From positions 5,952,001-6,016,000 of the forward strand of contig JAHWDD010000002.1 of the NCBI GenBank assembly GCA_023897205.1: a DNA stretch of 64,000 nucleotides, written 5' to 3'. Within the stretch, counting starts at the first letter, position 1. The number at the start of each line of letters is the position of its first letter. The DNA comes from Exophiala sp. HKRS030 (taxonomy: Eukaryota > Ascomycota > Eurotiomycetes > Chaetothyriales > Herpotrichiellaceae). Below the pieces are notes generated by a model. It was given only the letters and a program-made list of their open reading frames with translations, ran no database searches and was not told the origin of the DNA. The position numbers and the translations under genes were made by a program. Positions 46,999 to 57,591 of the stretch are shown piece by piece.

Positions 46999-47784
46999 CG
47001 TCTGTGCTGCTCTGATTTGACCTGTCGATACAAGAAGAAGCTCGATCAGAAGGAGAAGACGCGGTTTAGAGATTTATTTGATTTGTTTGGAATCATCACA
47101 TCATCACATTCTGATATCTACACAAATCGTCAATCGAGCGAAAGAATCTCCGGCGTTATCCACCGCCATGAGGTCATACCCTAATTAGGAAATCTACCCA
47201 CGCGATCCTATCTGTTCAAGCAGAGACTTCTTACTTCTTCCATGTGAAAGTAAGGTAGTTCTCGCAAGTCGAAAAAATATATCACTTGATCGCGTTGCAA
47301 AGACTTCATCTTATGCACCATAACAAAGTATCTTGGTCTGCCGTAGGGTGGTGGTCGAATCTACTCCGTAGGCAGCTCGCCACCTGACATCTGGGATCCG
47401 CCCGGAAACGTTATCCGCCCAAAGCATTTAGACGTATCGACTTCTCATCGACTTGTTTGGGAACTTGTGTGCTTGAGGATGTTTCATAGCAAAGTGACCA
47501 CAACAGATGAGGGAGAGAATCTTCATGTGACAAGACAAAGACAACGATGAGATCGCACAAATAGTTGACACTATAAAAAAACTGTCGGAACATGACCTTT
47601 TCGCATGACGGAATTCCTCCGACACAAACCGATGCTTGACGAGTTGACCCCTCACCATCTGCCGTCGTCGTGGACCAGATATTATGTTAAAACGACAACT
47701 TCATCAAATACCTAGGAGTATTGAATGCATCATTTCCCCCAGAAAACCCTCTAGATTGAAGTACAGAACATTCACCACGTCAAG
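46999..47784. promoter_or_regulatory. Divergent promoter region, alpha-glucosidase / fahA
   Basis: About 790 bp between two divergent start codons. One exact TACTCCGTA (47362-47370). No coding region or RNA gene recognised. Confidence 0.5.
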
Positions 47785-49147
47785 ATGGCTGCTCTTAAAT
47801 CGTGGTTACCAATTCCCAAATCAAGTCATTTCTCGTTGGCCAATATTCCCTTCGGGATCATTTCCACAGCGTCGAAAACAACACCCAGACCAGCCGTGGC
47901 AATTGGTGATCACGTCCTAGATCTTGATGAATTTGCAGCTTCAGGAGCATTCTCATCGCTGGGAGTTGATGTTTCGGTGTTTTCCAAGACAACCTTGAAC
48001 GATTTCGCCGCCTTAGGACGACCCGTTCATCGATCAGTGCGTAAATACCTTCAAGACGTCTTTGCTGAGAACACATCTCACGCAAGCGTCCTGAAAAGCA
48101 ATACCAGTCTTCAGGAGAAGGCATTGATCAAACGCGATCAAGTGACTCTACATCTACCGCTCCGGATTGGAGACTACACCGACTTCTATGCCGGCAAGAA
48201 CCACGCTTTCAATGTTGGATGTCTTTTCCGCGGGCCTGACAATGCACTGCAACCAAATTATACGCATTTGCCGGTCGGATATCATGGCAGAGCGTCTTCG
48301 GTGGTGGTTTCTGGGACGCCAATCACACGTCCCAACGGTCAAACTCTGGACAACCCAGCCGCCAATCCTAAAGTTCCAGTGTTTGGTCCCAGTAAGAGGT
48401 TGGATATTGAATTGGAGTTGGGTGCATTTGTGAGCAAGCCCAATGCCTTGGGCACGAATGTCAACATTTCCGACGCCGCAGATCACATCTTCGGATATGT
48501 TCTTCTCAACGACTGGTCGGCACGTGATATCCAAGCGTGGGAATATGTGCCTCTTGGACCATTCCTCGCAAAGAACTTTGGATCAACCATCAGTCCGTGG
48601 GTAGTGCTGACGGACGCACTGGAACCATTCCGAACAACTGGAATCAAGAACGAGACACAGTTGTTGCCATATTTGCAAGAAAAGGAGGAGAAGAATGTAT
48701 ACGACATTAGGCTACAGGTGGACATTACCCGTAAGTGTTGCAGACCTCATATGACATGCCCAGCAGCCGAATACTGACAAAGTCTTCTCACACATAGCCG
48801 AAGGACAACCAACGACCAACATCCTAAACTCAAACGGCAAGAACCTACTTTTCTCCTTCCCCCAAATGCTCGCCCACCACACGATCGGTGGCTGTCCAAT
48901 GGCAGCAGGTGATCTACTCGGCTCCGGCACGATTAGCGGACCCGACGCAGGTTCAGAAGGTAGTCTGCTAGAACTTAGCAAGGGCGGAAAGGAGAGCATC
49001 AAGTTGAACGGCGGAGTTGAGCGGAAATTCCTGCAGGACGGTGACACTATTACGTTGTACGGCGTTGCTGGCGATGAGGAATCCGGACTGGTCGGCTTCG
49101 GCGAGTGTTCGGGCAAGATCCTGCCTGCTCCAAAGCTCTTCCAGTAA
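47785..49147 (+). CDS. fahA: Fumarylacetoacetate hydrolase
   Basis: Last enzyme of phenylalanine/tyrosine catabolism, splitting fumarylacetoacetate to fumarate and acetoacetate. Exons 47785-48730 and 48798-49147 with a 67-nt intron in phase 1 give 432 codons (431 aa), the usual length. The SH3-like N-terminal domain (PFGIISTASKTTPRPAVAIG) is followed by the catalytic domain: DYTDFYAGKNHAFNVG (metal Asp and catalytic His), LPVGYHGRASSVVVSGT, ELELGAF (metal Glu), LLNDWSARDIQAWE and HTIGGCPM. No breaks. In many ascomycetes fahA lies near hmgA; here a P450 and hmgA follow on the same strand within 8 kb. Confidence 0.96.
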
Positions 49148-50006
49148 AGCCCCTAAAGGATCCTATCACGCTTCGGACATTTTTTGGCGGCGTTGACATC
49201 CAACGCGGCCCGTTGCAGTTTTGAGGGGATACAAAATCTTAGACGAATGGCACCAACAATGACCGCACCGTATCAGAATTCCGCACACTCAAGATCTGAC
49301 CAATGTAAGGGTACAGGATGAGCCAATTAGAGCTTCTAAACTCCTCATTGCGCTACCCCAGAAAGCGACATACCCCACGATTTTAGTGTTGACGTATTGT
49401 TGGTCGAGAGGGTGGAGGGGGTGACATTCGCCTCCATAGACGGTATCGTTCCGCATAGCAACTACGTGGAAAGACGGACACACTCTTACTTCCCTTTCTC
49501 CACCTGACATCCCTTGTCTCCGCCGACAGCCCCTCTCTCGTAAAGGGATTTTTGCGCAGGGAGCAAAGTCAAATGGATTTGATGACCCTTCCTTCCGATG
49601 GTAAGCGATCGAATCGAGGCGGGAACCCAGCGCTCTCTAGACCGAGTTTCGTCCTGTCAAGATCTTCATCTCACCTATGTCTAAGTGACGAGATATAAGC
49701 CAGTTCGTCGTCTTGAATTTCGAGTATCGACACGGCCGTTGTGAAGCGATTGAAGTGACAGATTTCTTTCTCATGTCCGGTCGTCTTATCTCATTCTGTA
49801 ATCAGAATTGCAAAGATCACGGGAAGTGAGTGGGACAAACAAGTAACATTCTTACGTCAGTTGCCTGCTGAGCAGAGAACAAACTGCACCATTTAACCAT
49901 CACCAACAGAAGGACAAAAACGCTACAACTATTCAAGCTTCGGGGTACATAGTCAGCTTGAAACCCCCATTCTTTTGAAGAACCAACTTAGTCCCAAACC
50001 ATCAAT
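49148..50006. other. Intergenic, fahA 3' / P450 promoter
   Basis: About 860 bp between tandem genes. No gene or repeat seen. Confidence 0.5.
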
Positions 50007-51635
50007 ATGCTGGTCACGCTATCACCGACGACGCTCTCCTTCCTCCTATTGAGCTTGGGATACTTCCTGGTCCGATACTTCAATTCAACCGACCAGCCCA
50101 AGATCAAAGGCCTGCCCGAAATCCCCGGCGTTCCGATCTTCGGCAATCTTCTTCAACTTGGACAGGATCATGCTCGAGTGACGGCGAAATGGGCCAAAGA
50201 GTACGGCTGGCCCGTCTTTCAGACCCGGCTGGGAAACCGTCGTATCATCTTCGCCAACACCTTTGACTCGGTCAAGCACTTTTGGATCACTAACCAATCG
50301 TCCTTGATCTCCAGACCAACTCTGTATACCTTCCATAGTGTCGTGTCTAGCAGCCAGGGCTTCACCATCGGCACGTCACCGTGGGACGAGTCCTGCAAGC
50401 GTCGACGCAAGGTTGCGGCCACTGCGTTGAATAGACCTGCTGTCCAGAGCTATATGCCTTTCATTGACTTGGAGAGTACTGTGGCTATCAAGGATATGTA
50501 CAAGGATTCCAAGGACGGGACGGTAGATTTGGATCCGAGGAAATACTTCCATCGGTTTGCCTTGAATACCAGTTTGACTCTGAATTATGGTATTCGGATC
50601 GACGGTGGTATTGATCAGGAATTGCTGAGAGAGGGTAAGTACCTTGCATGAGATCTGCTGCGAGATACATAACTAACTGCCTTCATAGTTGTCCACGTTG
50701 AAAGGGTGGTGTCCAACTTCCGAAGCACCTCCAACAACTGGCAAGACTACATTCCACTTCTCCGTCTGCCATTCATTTCTCGACAGAACAAATCTGCCGC
50801 CGAATACAGAGCACGACGTGACAAGTATCTGACGACCTTCTTGGATATGCTCAAGGAGCGTATTGCGAATGGAACTGATAGACCATGTATCACCGGTAAC
50901 ATCATCAAGGATCCTGAGGAGACTCTTAACGATGCTGAACTCAAGTCCATTTGCTTGACCATGGTATCGGCTGGCATTGATACCGTGCCTGGAAATATGA
51001 TCATGGGTCTCGGTTATCTTGCTTGCCCCGAGGGCCAGCATATCCAAGACAAAGCATATGAGGAGATCATGAAAGTCTATTCAAGCGAAGATGAGGCTTG
51101 GGAGAAATGCTTGGTGGAGGAGAAGGTGCCATACATCACCGCTCTGACAAAGGAGATTCTACGCTTCTGGACCGTGATTCCCATTTGCCTGCCTCGAACT
51201 AGTATCAAGGACATCAAATACAACGACGCCATCATTCCAGCTGGGAGCGTCTTCTACATGAATGCTTGGGCCGCAGACTATGATGAGACCCACTTCAAAG
51301 ATCCTGCCAAATTCCTGCCGGAACGATATTTGAACGATCAGGAAGGTAGTGGCACGCCGCATTACGGTTACGGAGCAGGTAGCCGCATGTGTGTGGGTTC
51401 ACACTTGGCAAACCGTGAGATTTATACGGCGTTCTTGCGCATGATCATCGCTTTCAAATTTGTGCCAGCTAAAGACTCTGCTGATTGGCCGGTCATTGAC
51501 GCCCTTGAGTGCAACAGCATTCCCACAGCACTTACCACGGAGCCCAAGCCTTTCAAGGTTGGTTTCAGGATCCGAAACAAGGCTTCTCTCGATCGGTGGA
51601 TTGCAGAGAGCGAAGAGAGGACGAAGGATTTGTGA
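50007..51635 (+). CDS. Cytochrome P450, CYP504-like (phenylacetate / 3-hydroxyphenylacetate hydroxylase)
   Basis: Microsomal P450, likely hydroxylating phenylacetate or 3-hydroxyphenylacetate toward homogentisate. Exons 50007-50634 and 50689-51635 with a 54-nt intron give 525 codons (524 aa). There is an N-terminal membrane anchor (TTLSFLLLSLGYFLV), a Pro-rich hinge (GLPEIPGVPIFGN), the I-helix AGxDT (SAGIDTVPGN), the K-helix ExxR (EILR) and the heme Cys loop (YGAGSRMCVG). The stretch SSSQGFTIGTSPWDESCKRRR is characteristic of the CYP504 (PhacA/PhacB) group as I know it. Position between fahA and hmgA fits the role, since the product feeds HmgA. PhacA (2-hydroxylase) and PhacB (6-hydroxylase) cannot be separated by eye. 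Confidence 0.9.
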
Positions 51636-52421
51636 TGAGGTTACTAGAGTAACTTGGCTTTTGTTCAGCGGCCACTTCAAGTTTCAAAGTCTGAATCTTA
51701 TGGACCGTGATCAATGATCTTTTTGGTCTGAGCGTATTGCATGAATCATGATGTTCGAATGAGTATGATTGAGTGAGACGATGTGTATCTCCCATGAGTC
51801 GGCGCATGGTTTGGCATGGCATGGCATGGAATGGAAAAATCTGTAGTTTCTAGTGGAAACACTGTTTTTATACGACTCCTTCCACCTCGCTCCTTCCAGT
51901 TTTCCCTGTATACTTAGGATGTCTCCTTCCAATATTCTTGTCCCTGTCCACAGCGCTCCTGCCCACCCGAGTTTGTCACTTGTGATGCTACGCTTTTGGA
52001 AGGCGCGTCCGTAGATGGAACATCCGTCGATCGTTCATACCTTCCGTCTCTGCCCATGATCTCGGGACCAAGTCACACTGGAAGACGAATCACTCCACGA
52101 GCCTTTATTTTGCGCAAACGCTTTGGAAACCCAAGTATGAATCTTATCTCACACATTCTCTAAAGTCTAGTCCTTCAAAATAACCAAACTAGCCATTTTA
52201 TTCCTGGATCATCATTTTTTGATCCTCATGTTTACCTACCTGGAACTCTCACTTGAAAACTCGTCCATGACCGCAGTTTAGTCCTCGAACGAAAACGTTG
52301 ACGTAGAAACGCATCAACACAGCAAAAGACTCCCTTTACCGAAAACTCGGCTCCTACTCGGTCCACAATATCCTCAGGACATTATCAGTCTCCTATCCTC
52401 GTTCTCCTCTCCATCAACACC
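51636..52421. other. Intergenic
   Basis: About 790 bp. A few repeats of TGGCA (51810-51830); otherwise nothing recognised. Confidence 0.5.
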
Positions 52422-53356
52422 ATGCCGAGTCGAGCGCAGTCTACCACCTACATTCACTGGTGGCAGAGATCGGAAGTTATTCAGGTGGCCAAGGACACAA
52501 TTGAAGAACGAAAAAGGGATAAGTGTCGTTGTACCCAAGGTAAGTCATTCGTGACGTATTACCCCCTAGGTTCATGCTATCTTGGTGTCGTGACTTGCAA
52601 TATGGGAATGAAGTTCGTCGGTGATACCCGAATCGAAGATCGGCACAAGAGTTGCATCCTGTTGCTCGGCATATCAGAGCGAGGTTATCAGGACATCATG
52701 CGAAGGAGCAAGCTAGACTTGAAAAGGCATGCCGAAGACATATCATGAGAGCGCACTTTTGGGATGATTCCGGAGGGCACGAAATCATTGGCCCATGGCC
52801 AGCCATACCCGAGGGAACGCTATCAGCATTCAGCACAGAACCATCGAATTTTCTCACCACCTTTCTCCTGGCAATCAGAAGTAGTCAAAGTCTATTCCAC
52901 CATCCAAGGCAGACTTGGCCAGCCACCATTCTGGTTTACGAGGTCCTGCATATCCTAACCGAGGGTCACGGGCCTTCCCAAAGTCACAGGGTGGTTGCCT
53001 TTGCTCGACGATTAGAAGGCATGGACGCAGTGACAGGCAAGGATCGCCATGTAGGACAAGGTCAAGACCGACCCTGGTGTTGGGAGGACGAGAACAGTGT
53101 GGACAGCCTGGGCGTGCCTGGGCAACGTCGACGGCAATCGAAGGTCTTGAGGATCATCGTGCAACGCTTCCCACCCTCGTGGCATTTCCTTCCAGAAGCA
53201 ACCATGACGATCATCTGGCGTCATAATCCCATCAACAGCTACCATTGGTATGCTTCGATCGACCCGGAGGACAACATTGGGCCCCCCAAGTTTGCTCACC
53301 ACCGGCATGCTGAAGAAAAACTTGGAAAGTCCTCCAGGGCAGTGATCTCAGGCTGA
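52422..53356 (+). CDS. Possible unknown gene between the P450 and hmgA
   Basis: Tentative. An ATG at 52422 starts a short frame (PSRAQSTTYIHWWQRSEVIQ) that reaches a strong donor GTAAGT near 52540. A splice to the acceptor near 52694 (TTATCAG) enters a long open frame to 53356 beginning GHHAKEQARLEKACRRHIM, basic and helical. The rest is polar with many His and Trp residues. No known domain, signal peptide or membrane segment. Placement in the homogentisate block is the only hint to function. It could also be non-coding; splicing evidence would decide. Confidence 0.35.
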
Positions 53357-54858
53357 TTAGTCGGGTGGGCCTTGGTGCTCTGGCCCAGCACCTAATATTG
53401 GATGATTCCTGTTTTATCCTACGACCTAGAGGCTACAGGACCCTCGGAGCCCTAACTGATTTGCCCCTAAGCCCCCATCTTTGTCGCATCTTTCACCACT
53501 TTGTACCAACTACTCAAATTCCTAAACTGGGCTGAGGACTTGGTGACGGCCAACTTCAGCTTCGGAGACGGTCAGATCGTGCCCGTCGCTTACCCTGACT
53601 GTTCATGTCTCAGAGAGGACCTACTTGCGCAACGACGAGTCAGAAATAACCTCGAGTTCTAAGCCTGCCACTTTCTAGCCCGATTGAAATATGATGGCGG
53701 GGTGCAGGTGCCGATTCCAATGATGCAGGAGGGGCGACCTGGCTTGCCGTGACCTAGCATCCAAGATTCCTGCGTCAAGTCTTGTGCTTTTAATGAAAGA
53801 CTTTGTGCTTTGTCCATGGTGGAGGGGTGGTGGGCTGTTTAGCGGCAAAGTCGGCAAGCAGTGGCACGGAAGGGTGGGTGAAAAAAACACCAGTGGACAC
53901 AGAACAAACATCCACTAGGCAGATTTCACCACGCTTGACTCTTCTGGAGAGCCATCTCAGGGTCTGCCTGGGCATGCCTGCCTCCAAGCTGTTGGAGTCT
54001 CATTCGTCCACTTTTGCCCCGGCGATCGTCCCAACTGATTGCCCATCGATGCCCCGCGAATCAACTCACACTGTCGTGATTGTCCACCACTACCCACCCT
54101 CACACACCATGACTTTACACGCACACATCCCGCTCTCTCAAACCTTCAACCGCCTAAGTTTTGGGTGAAGTTACGCCTCATCCCGCGACCCATGCTTTGG
54201 GTTCCTCGTTCAACCAGTCAGGTCTTGTCTCTATTCTCGCCGAGTCCACACCTGAATCGAAACCAGCCTTAGGTCTATTTGTCTCATCGGATTTCGCAGC
54301 CAGGTCGGAGGCCGTTAGCCGTGTCGATGTGGAGCTTTCGCTCGCTCTTGTCGCCCTAGCCCGACATTGCTTTTAGTTCGCAATCAGGTCTCCTTTGCCC
54401 GGTTCTGCAAGATGGGTTCGCCGAGTCTCATACCCCGGTCACAGCTCGTCCCTCATTCCGAGTCAGGACTCTCTGCTTGCACAGGCCTCGTTTCCTACAA
54501 ATGTCCTCCCACGGAATCGTCCCTCGCGTTCCTCACACTGATTCCGCACTCCCCTCTTCTAACCGGTTCATGTCATACAACAGGTGATCCCATAACAATA
54601 CTGCCCTTCATGCAGGGCCTTAAACGTTTGCAAGAAGCCATTGAAAGGCACCGCGAGAACAAAGACATCAACATCAAGTACAAGACTCCTCTCACAAGTA
54701 AGTCTCCATCCTCGACATTTCTGACTTTGCCAAGCGGTCCTTTTGAGTCTTCATCAACTGCTGCGCCTCCTGCACCAGCGACGATCACGAGCTGACTTGA
54801 GTTACCCGTTTCGCAGTCCGCAACATCAATACGTTTACCGACGAGCAAGCCATCGACG
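53357..54858. other. Intergenic, hmgA 5' region
   Basis: About 1.5 kb upstream of hmgA. It includes a candidate leader intron (54698-54816) and a candidate upstream ORF starting at 54610. No other gene supported. Confidence 0.5.
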
Positions 54859-54993
54859 ATGCCTGTAACCCAATTCGCTGTAACCGATCCGTACGAATAT
54901 CTGAATGGGTTCGGGGGGTACAAAGAGTATGTCTCTACAATGGACTGGACCTTGATCGCATGTGGATACTGATGTTTGTCTTTACAGGAGTGA
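54610..54993 (+). other. Candidate spliced upstream ORF overlapping the hmgA start
   Basis: ATG at 54610 opens a basic amphipathic peptide (QGLKRLQEAIERHRENKDI). With a GTAAGT..TTCGCAG leader intron (54698-54816) removed and the hmgA intron also spliced, the frame runs 67 codons and stops at a TGA just past the hmgA exon junction, overlapping the hmgA start codon out of frame. Such an overlapping uORF would lower hmgA translation. This is a reading of the sequence only; transcription start is unknown. Confidence 0.35.
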
Positions 54994-56431
54994 AGCGGTA
55001 GAAGGAGCCTTGCCTTTGGCGGCTAATTCTCCTCAAAAATGTCCTTATGGACTCTACAATGAAAAGCTGTCCGGAACTGCTTTCACTGCGCCACGAGACG
55101 ACAACCTGCAGTCCTGGCTATATCGCATCCTACCCTCAGCCAGTCACCAAAACTTCGAACCCGTGCCGTCCTCGTCTGCCCAGTCCTTGAACTCGCCTTC
55201 ACCGAAGTTCGGCAAGCACTTCAACGCCATCCCCAACCAACTACGATGGGACCCTTTCGACTTTGACAAGGAGGTTTCATGGATCAACTCATTACACTTG
55301 TTGGCAGGCGCGGGGGATCCGACCATGAAAGCCGGAATTGCCATCTACATCTATGCAGCAGGAGCATCTATGCCGGAGAAGAGTGCGTTTTACAGTGCGG
55401 ATGGCGATTTTCTGATCGTTCCGCAACACGGGGTACTTGACATCCGAACTGAATTCGGCAAGATTCTGGTACGACCCAATGAGATCTGTGTCATCCCTCG
55501 CGGAATTCGTTATCATGTTGCGCTGCATAATGAGGATCCTGTGCGAGGGTACATCCTCGAACTGTTCCAAGGTCATTTCAAATTACCCGAACTCGGCCCC
55601 ATTGGGTCTAACGGACTGGCCAACGCGCGAGATTTCCAAACACCCGTGGCCGACTTCATCGAGGACTATGAGAACACGGAATGGACATTGTATGCCAAGT
55701 TCGATGGCAATATGTTCTCGGCAAAACAATCACACAGTCCATTCGACATTGTCGGCTGGCACGGAACGTTTTATCCTTACAAATACGATTTGGGCCGATT
55801 CAATCCCGTCGGCAGCATTTCCTACGACCATCCTGATCCATCCATCTTTACCGTTCTTTCCGCTCCATCGATCCCTCACGGAGTCGGCACCGCAGTGGCG
55901 GACTTTGTCATCTTCCCACCTCGATGGCTCGTCCAGGAGAATACCTTTCGCCCACCTTGGTATCATCGTAACACGATGAGTGAATTCATGGGATTGATCC
56001 ATGGAAACTATGATGCCAAGGGAGCAGGCAAGGGTGGTTTCCAGCCGGCTGGAGCTAGCTTACATAATACCATGAGTGGTCATGGACCAGACATGCAGAC
56101 ATTCGAAAAGGCATCAACCATGGATTTGCCACCAAGCAAGGTTGGTGAGGGTAGCATGGCGTTTATGTTTGAGACTTGTTTGATGCTAGGCGTAACGGAA
56201 TGGGGGTTGAAGACTTCTCAGAAAGTCCAAGAGGTTAGTCAATGCTCCGACGATGCACGTGTAGTTGACGTTGAAGCTAACATGAAGTCTCAGTCATACA
56301 ATGCACATAGTTGGGAACCCTTGAAGGTTCATTTTAAGAGACCCGATAAATCACGTGGCGTGAGTAATGGAGAGAAGAATAATGGCATTGGAAATGCCAA
56401 AGACTCAAGCAGTGTGCATGACGCCAAGTAA
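54859..56431 (+). CDS. hmgA: Homogentisate 1,2-dioxygenase
   Basis: Fe(II)-dependent ring cleavage of homogentisate to maleylacetoacetate in phenylalanine/tyrosine and phenylacetate catabolism. Exon 1 (54859-54926, [19 protein letters not shown]..) and exon 2 (54988-56431) join in phase 2 to give 504 codons (503 aa). Family landmarks are [56 protein letters not shown], and the iron ligands in [11 protein letters not shown] (His and Glu) and the later His of [12 protein letters not shown]. The C-terminus extends about 30 residues past the usual WEPLK.HF ending with a polar tail. The start at 54859 is chosen because the short first exon is needed for the conserved GF..Y.ESEA junction. Confidence 0.95.
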
Positions 56432-57591
56432 AGATACATGATAGAATGGTGTCGACTGCGTGCGTCTGTGGTTGGTTCAGCGTTTGACATGAATGCAGTG
56501 TATAACGGTCCTCAAGACGATGCAACAAAAGGTGACAGAGATGACAGATAGTGTTGTTATACCACTGTGATACTTAATTGATGCCGAATGGCAATGTCCA
56601 ACCTGTCTCTGTTGATTGTCAATATTGGGAAACCATATCCGGTGCGTCTTGAGGCCGCTTCTCACAACCATCATCCACCGTGCCTGGTGTTTTTGTCCCT
56701 GAATGTAGCACAATAGTTGGCAAGGGTTCCTGACAAGAAACCCCTCATGCTGAAATGAGAGAACGAACAGGGAAAGATTCTTGAGGTCTCAAAAGACAGA
56801 CGGTGGTTTCAATCTTGATGCCTCGTGATCTTCCTCTGACCATCAGTGCCATCTACCCCTAGTCACCCACTACTAGTAGATTGCCCCCTCGGTCCTGGAT
56901 TGTGGAGGCCAGGGATCTTGGACTCGTTGGATGGGCACGGATGGGCTTGTCGTCGTCAGAATCGTGGAGTGACCAATCAGATTCGGCGCTCGACCACACG
57001 TGCTCCTCTTCCAGCATCGTCAAACCTACAGATTCCTCATCTACACTCAGGCAGTCTTTGATGCAACCTCTCATTTCTCAACAATGCCACACGTTTTCCA
57101 CGCTGGCAAGACTACCACCACCACTACCACCACTGCCACCACTACTACCTACTAAACCCTTCTCACTTTTCTCCCATCTCCCAGAACTTGGTCATCCTAT
57201 CAGATGGCTCCATCGCAGAGCGTGGGATGGTTGGTTGACATCCCGCTGCTCAAAGCTATTGCTTCCCTGGCCCTCATCTTGAGGCTTGAGGCATGCCCTG
57301 CTGGTGTCGTGTGCTCCTGTTTCCACTTCCTTGCACACGTGCTCATATCCATCTTCCTCACGAACTTAATGGTAAATCATATTGTAAGTTTCTCGGAAAC
57401 ACCAGTCCCTTTTTTCACTTCGAGTGCTCTGCTATCAATGCGCGTGTCGACCATTATTCAAGACTTCTCCTTCTTGCTTGATCCTTCTCTATCTATCTTT
57501 GTTTTGGATCGTTCACTCTGTCCTGTGAAGGACTGTCTCCCTCCCGAGAAAGACTGCGCTCTTTTGTCCATTACATCCAGCCCCTTCTCGC
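56432..57591. other. Intergenic, promoter of the bHLH gene
   Basis: About 1.2 kb. A CCA/ACC-rich simple repeat lies at 57111-57150. Open frames at 57204-57665 may be leader sequence. No gene called. Confidence 0.5.
57111..57150 (+). repeat. ACC-rich simple repeat
   Basis: Imperfect (ACC)n tract in the presumed 5' leader or promoter of the bHLH gene. Confidence 0.7.
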
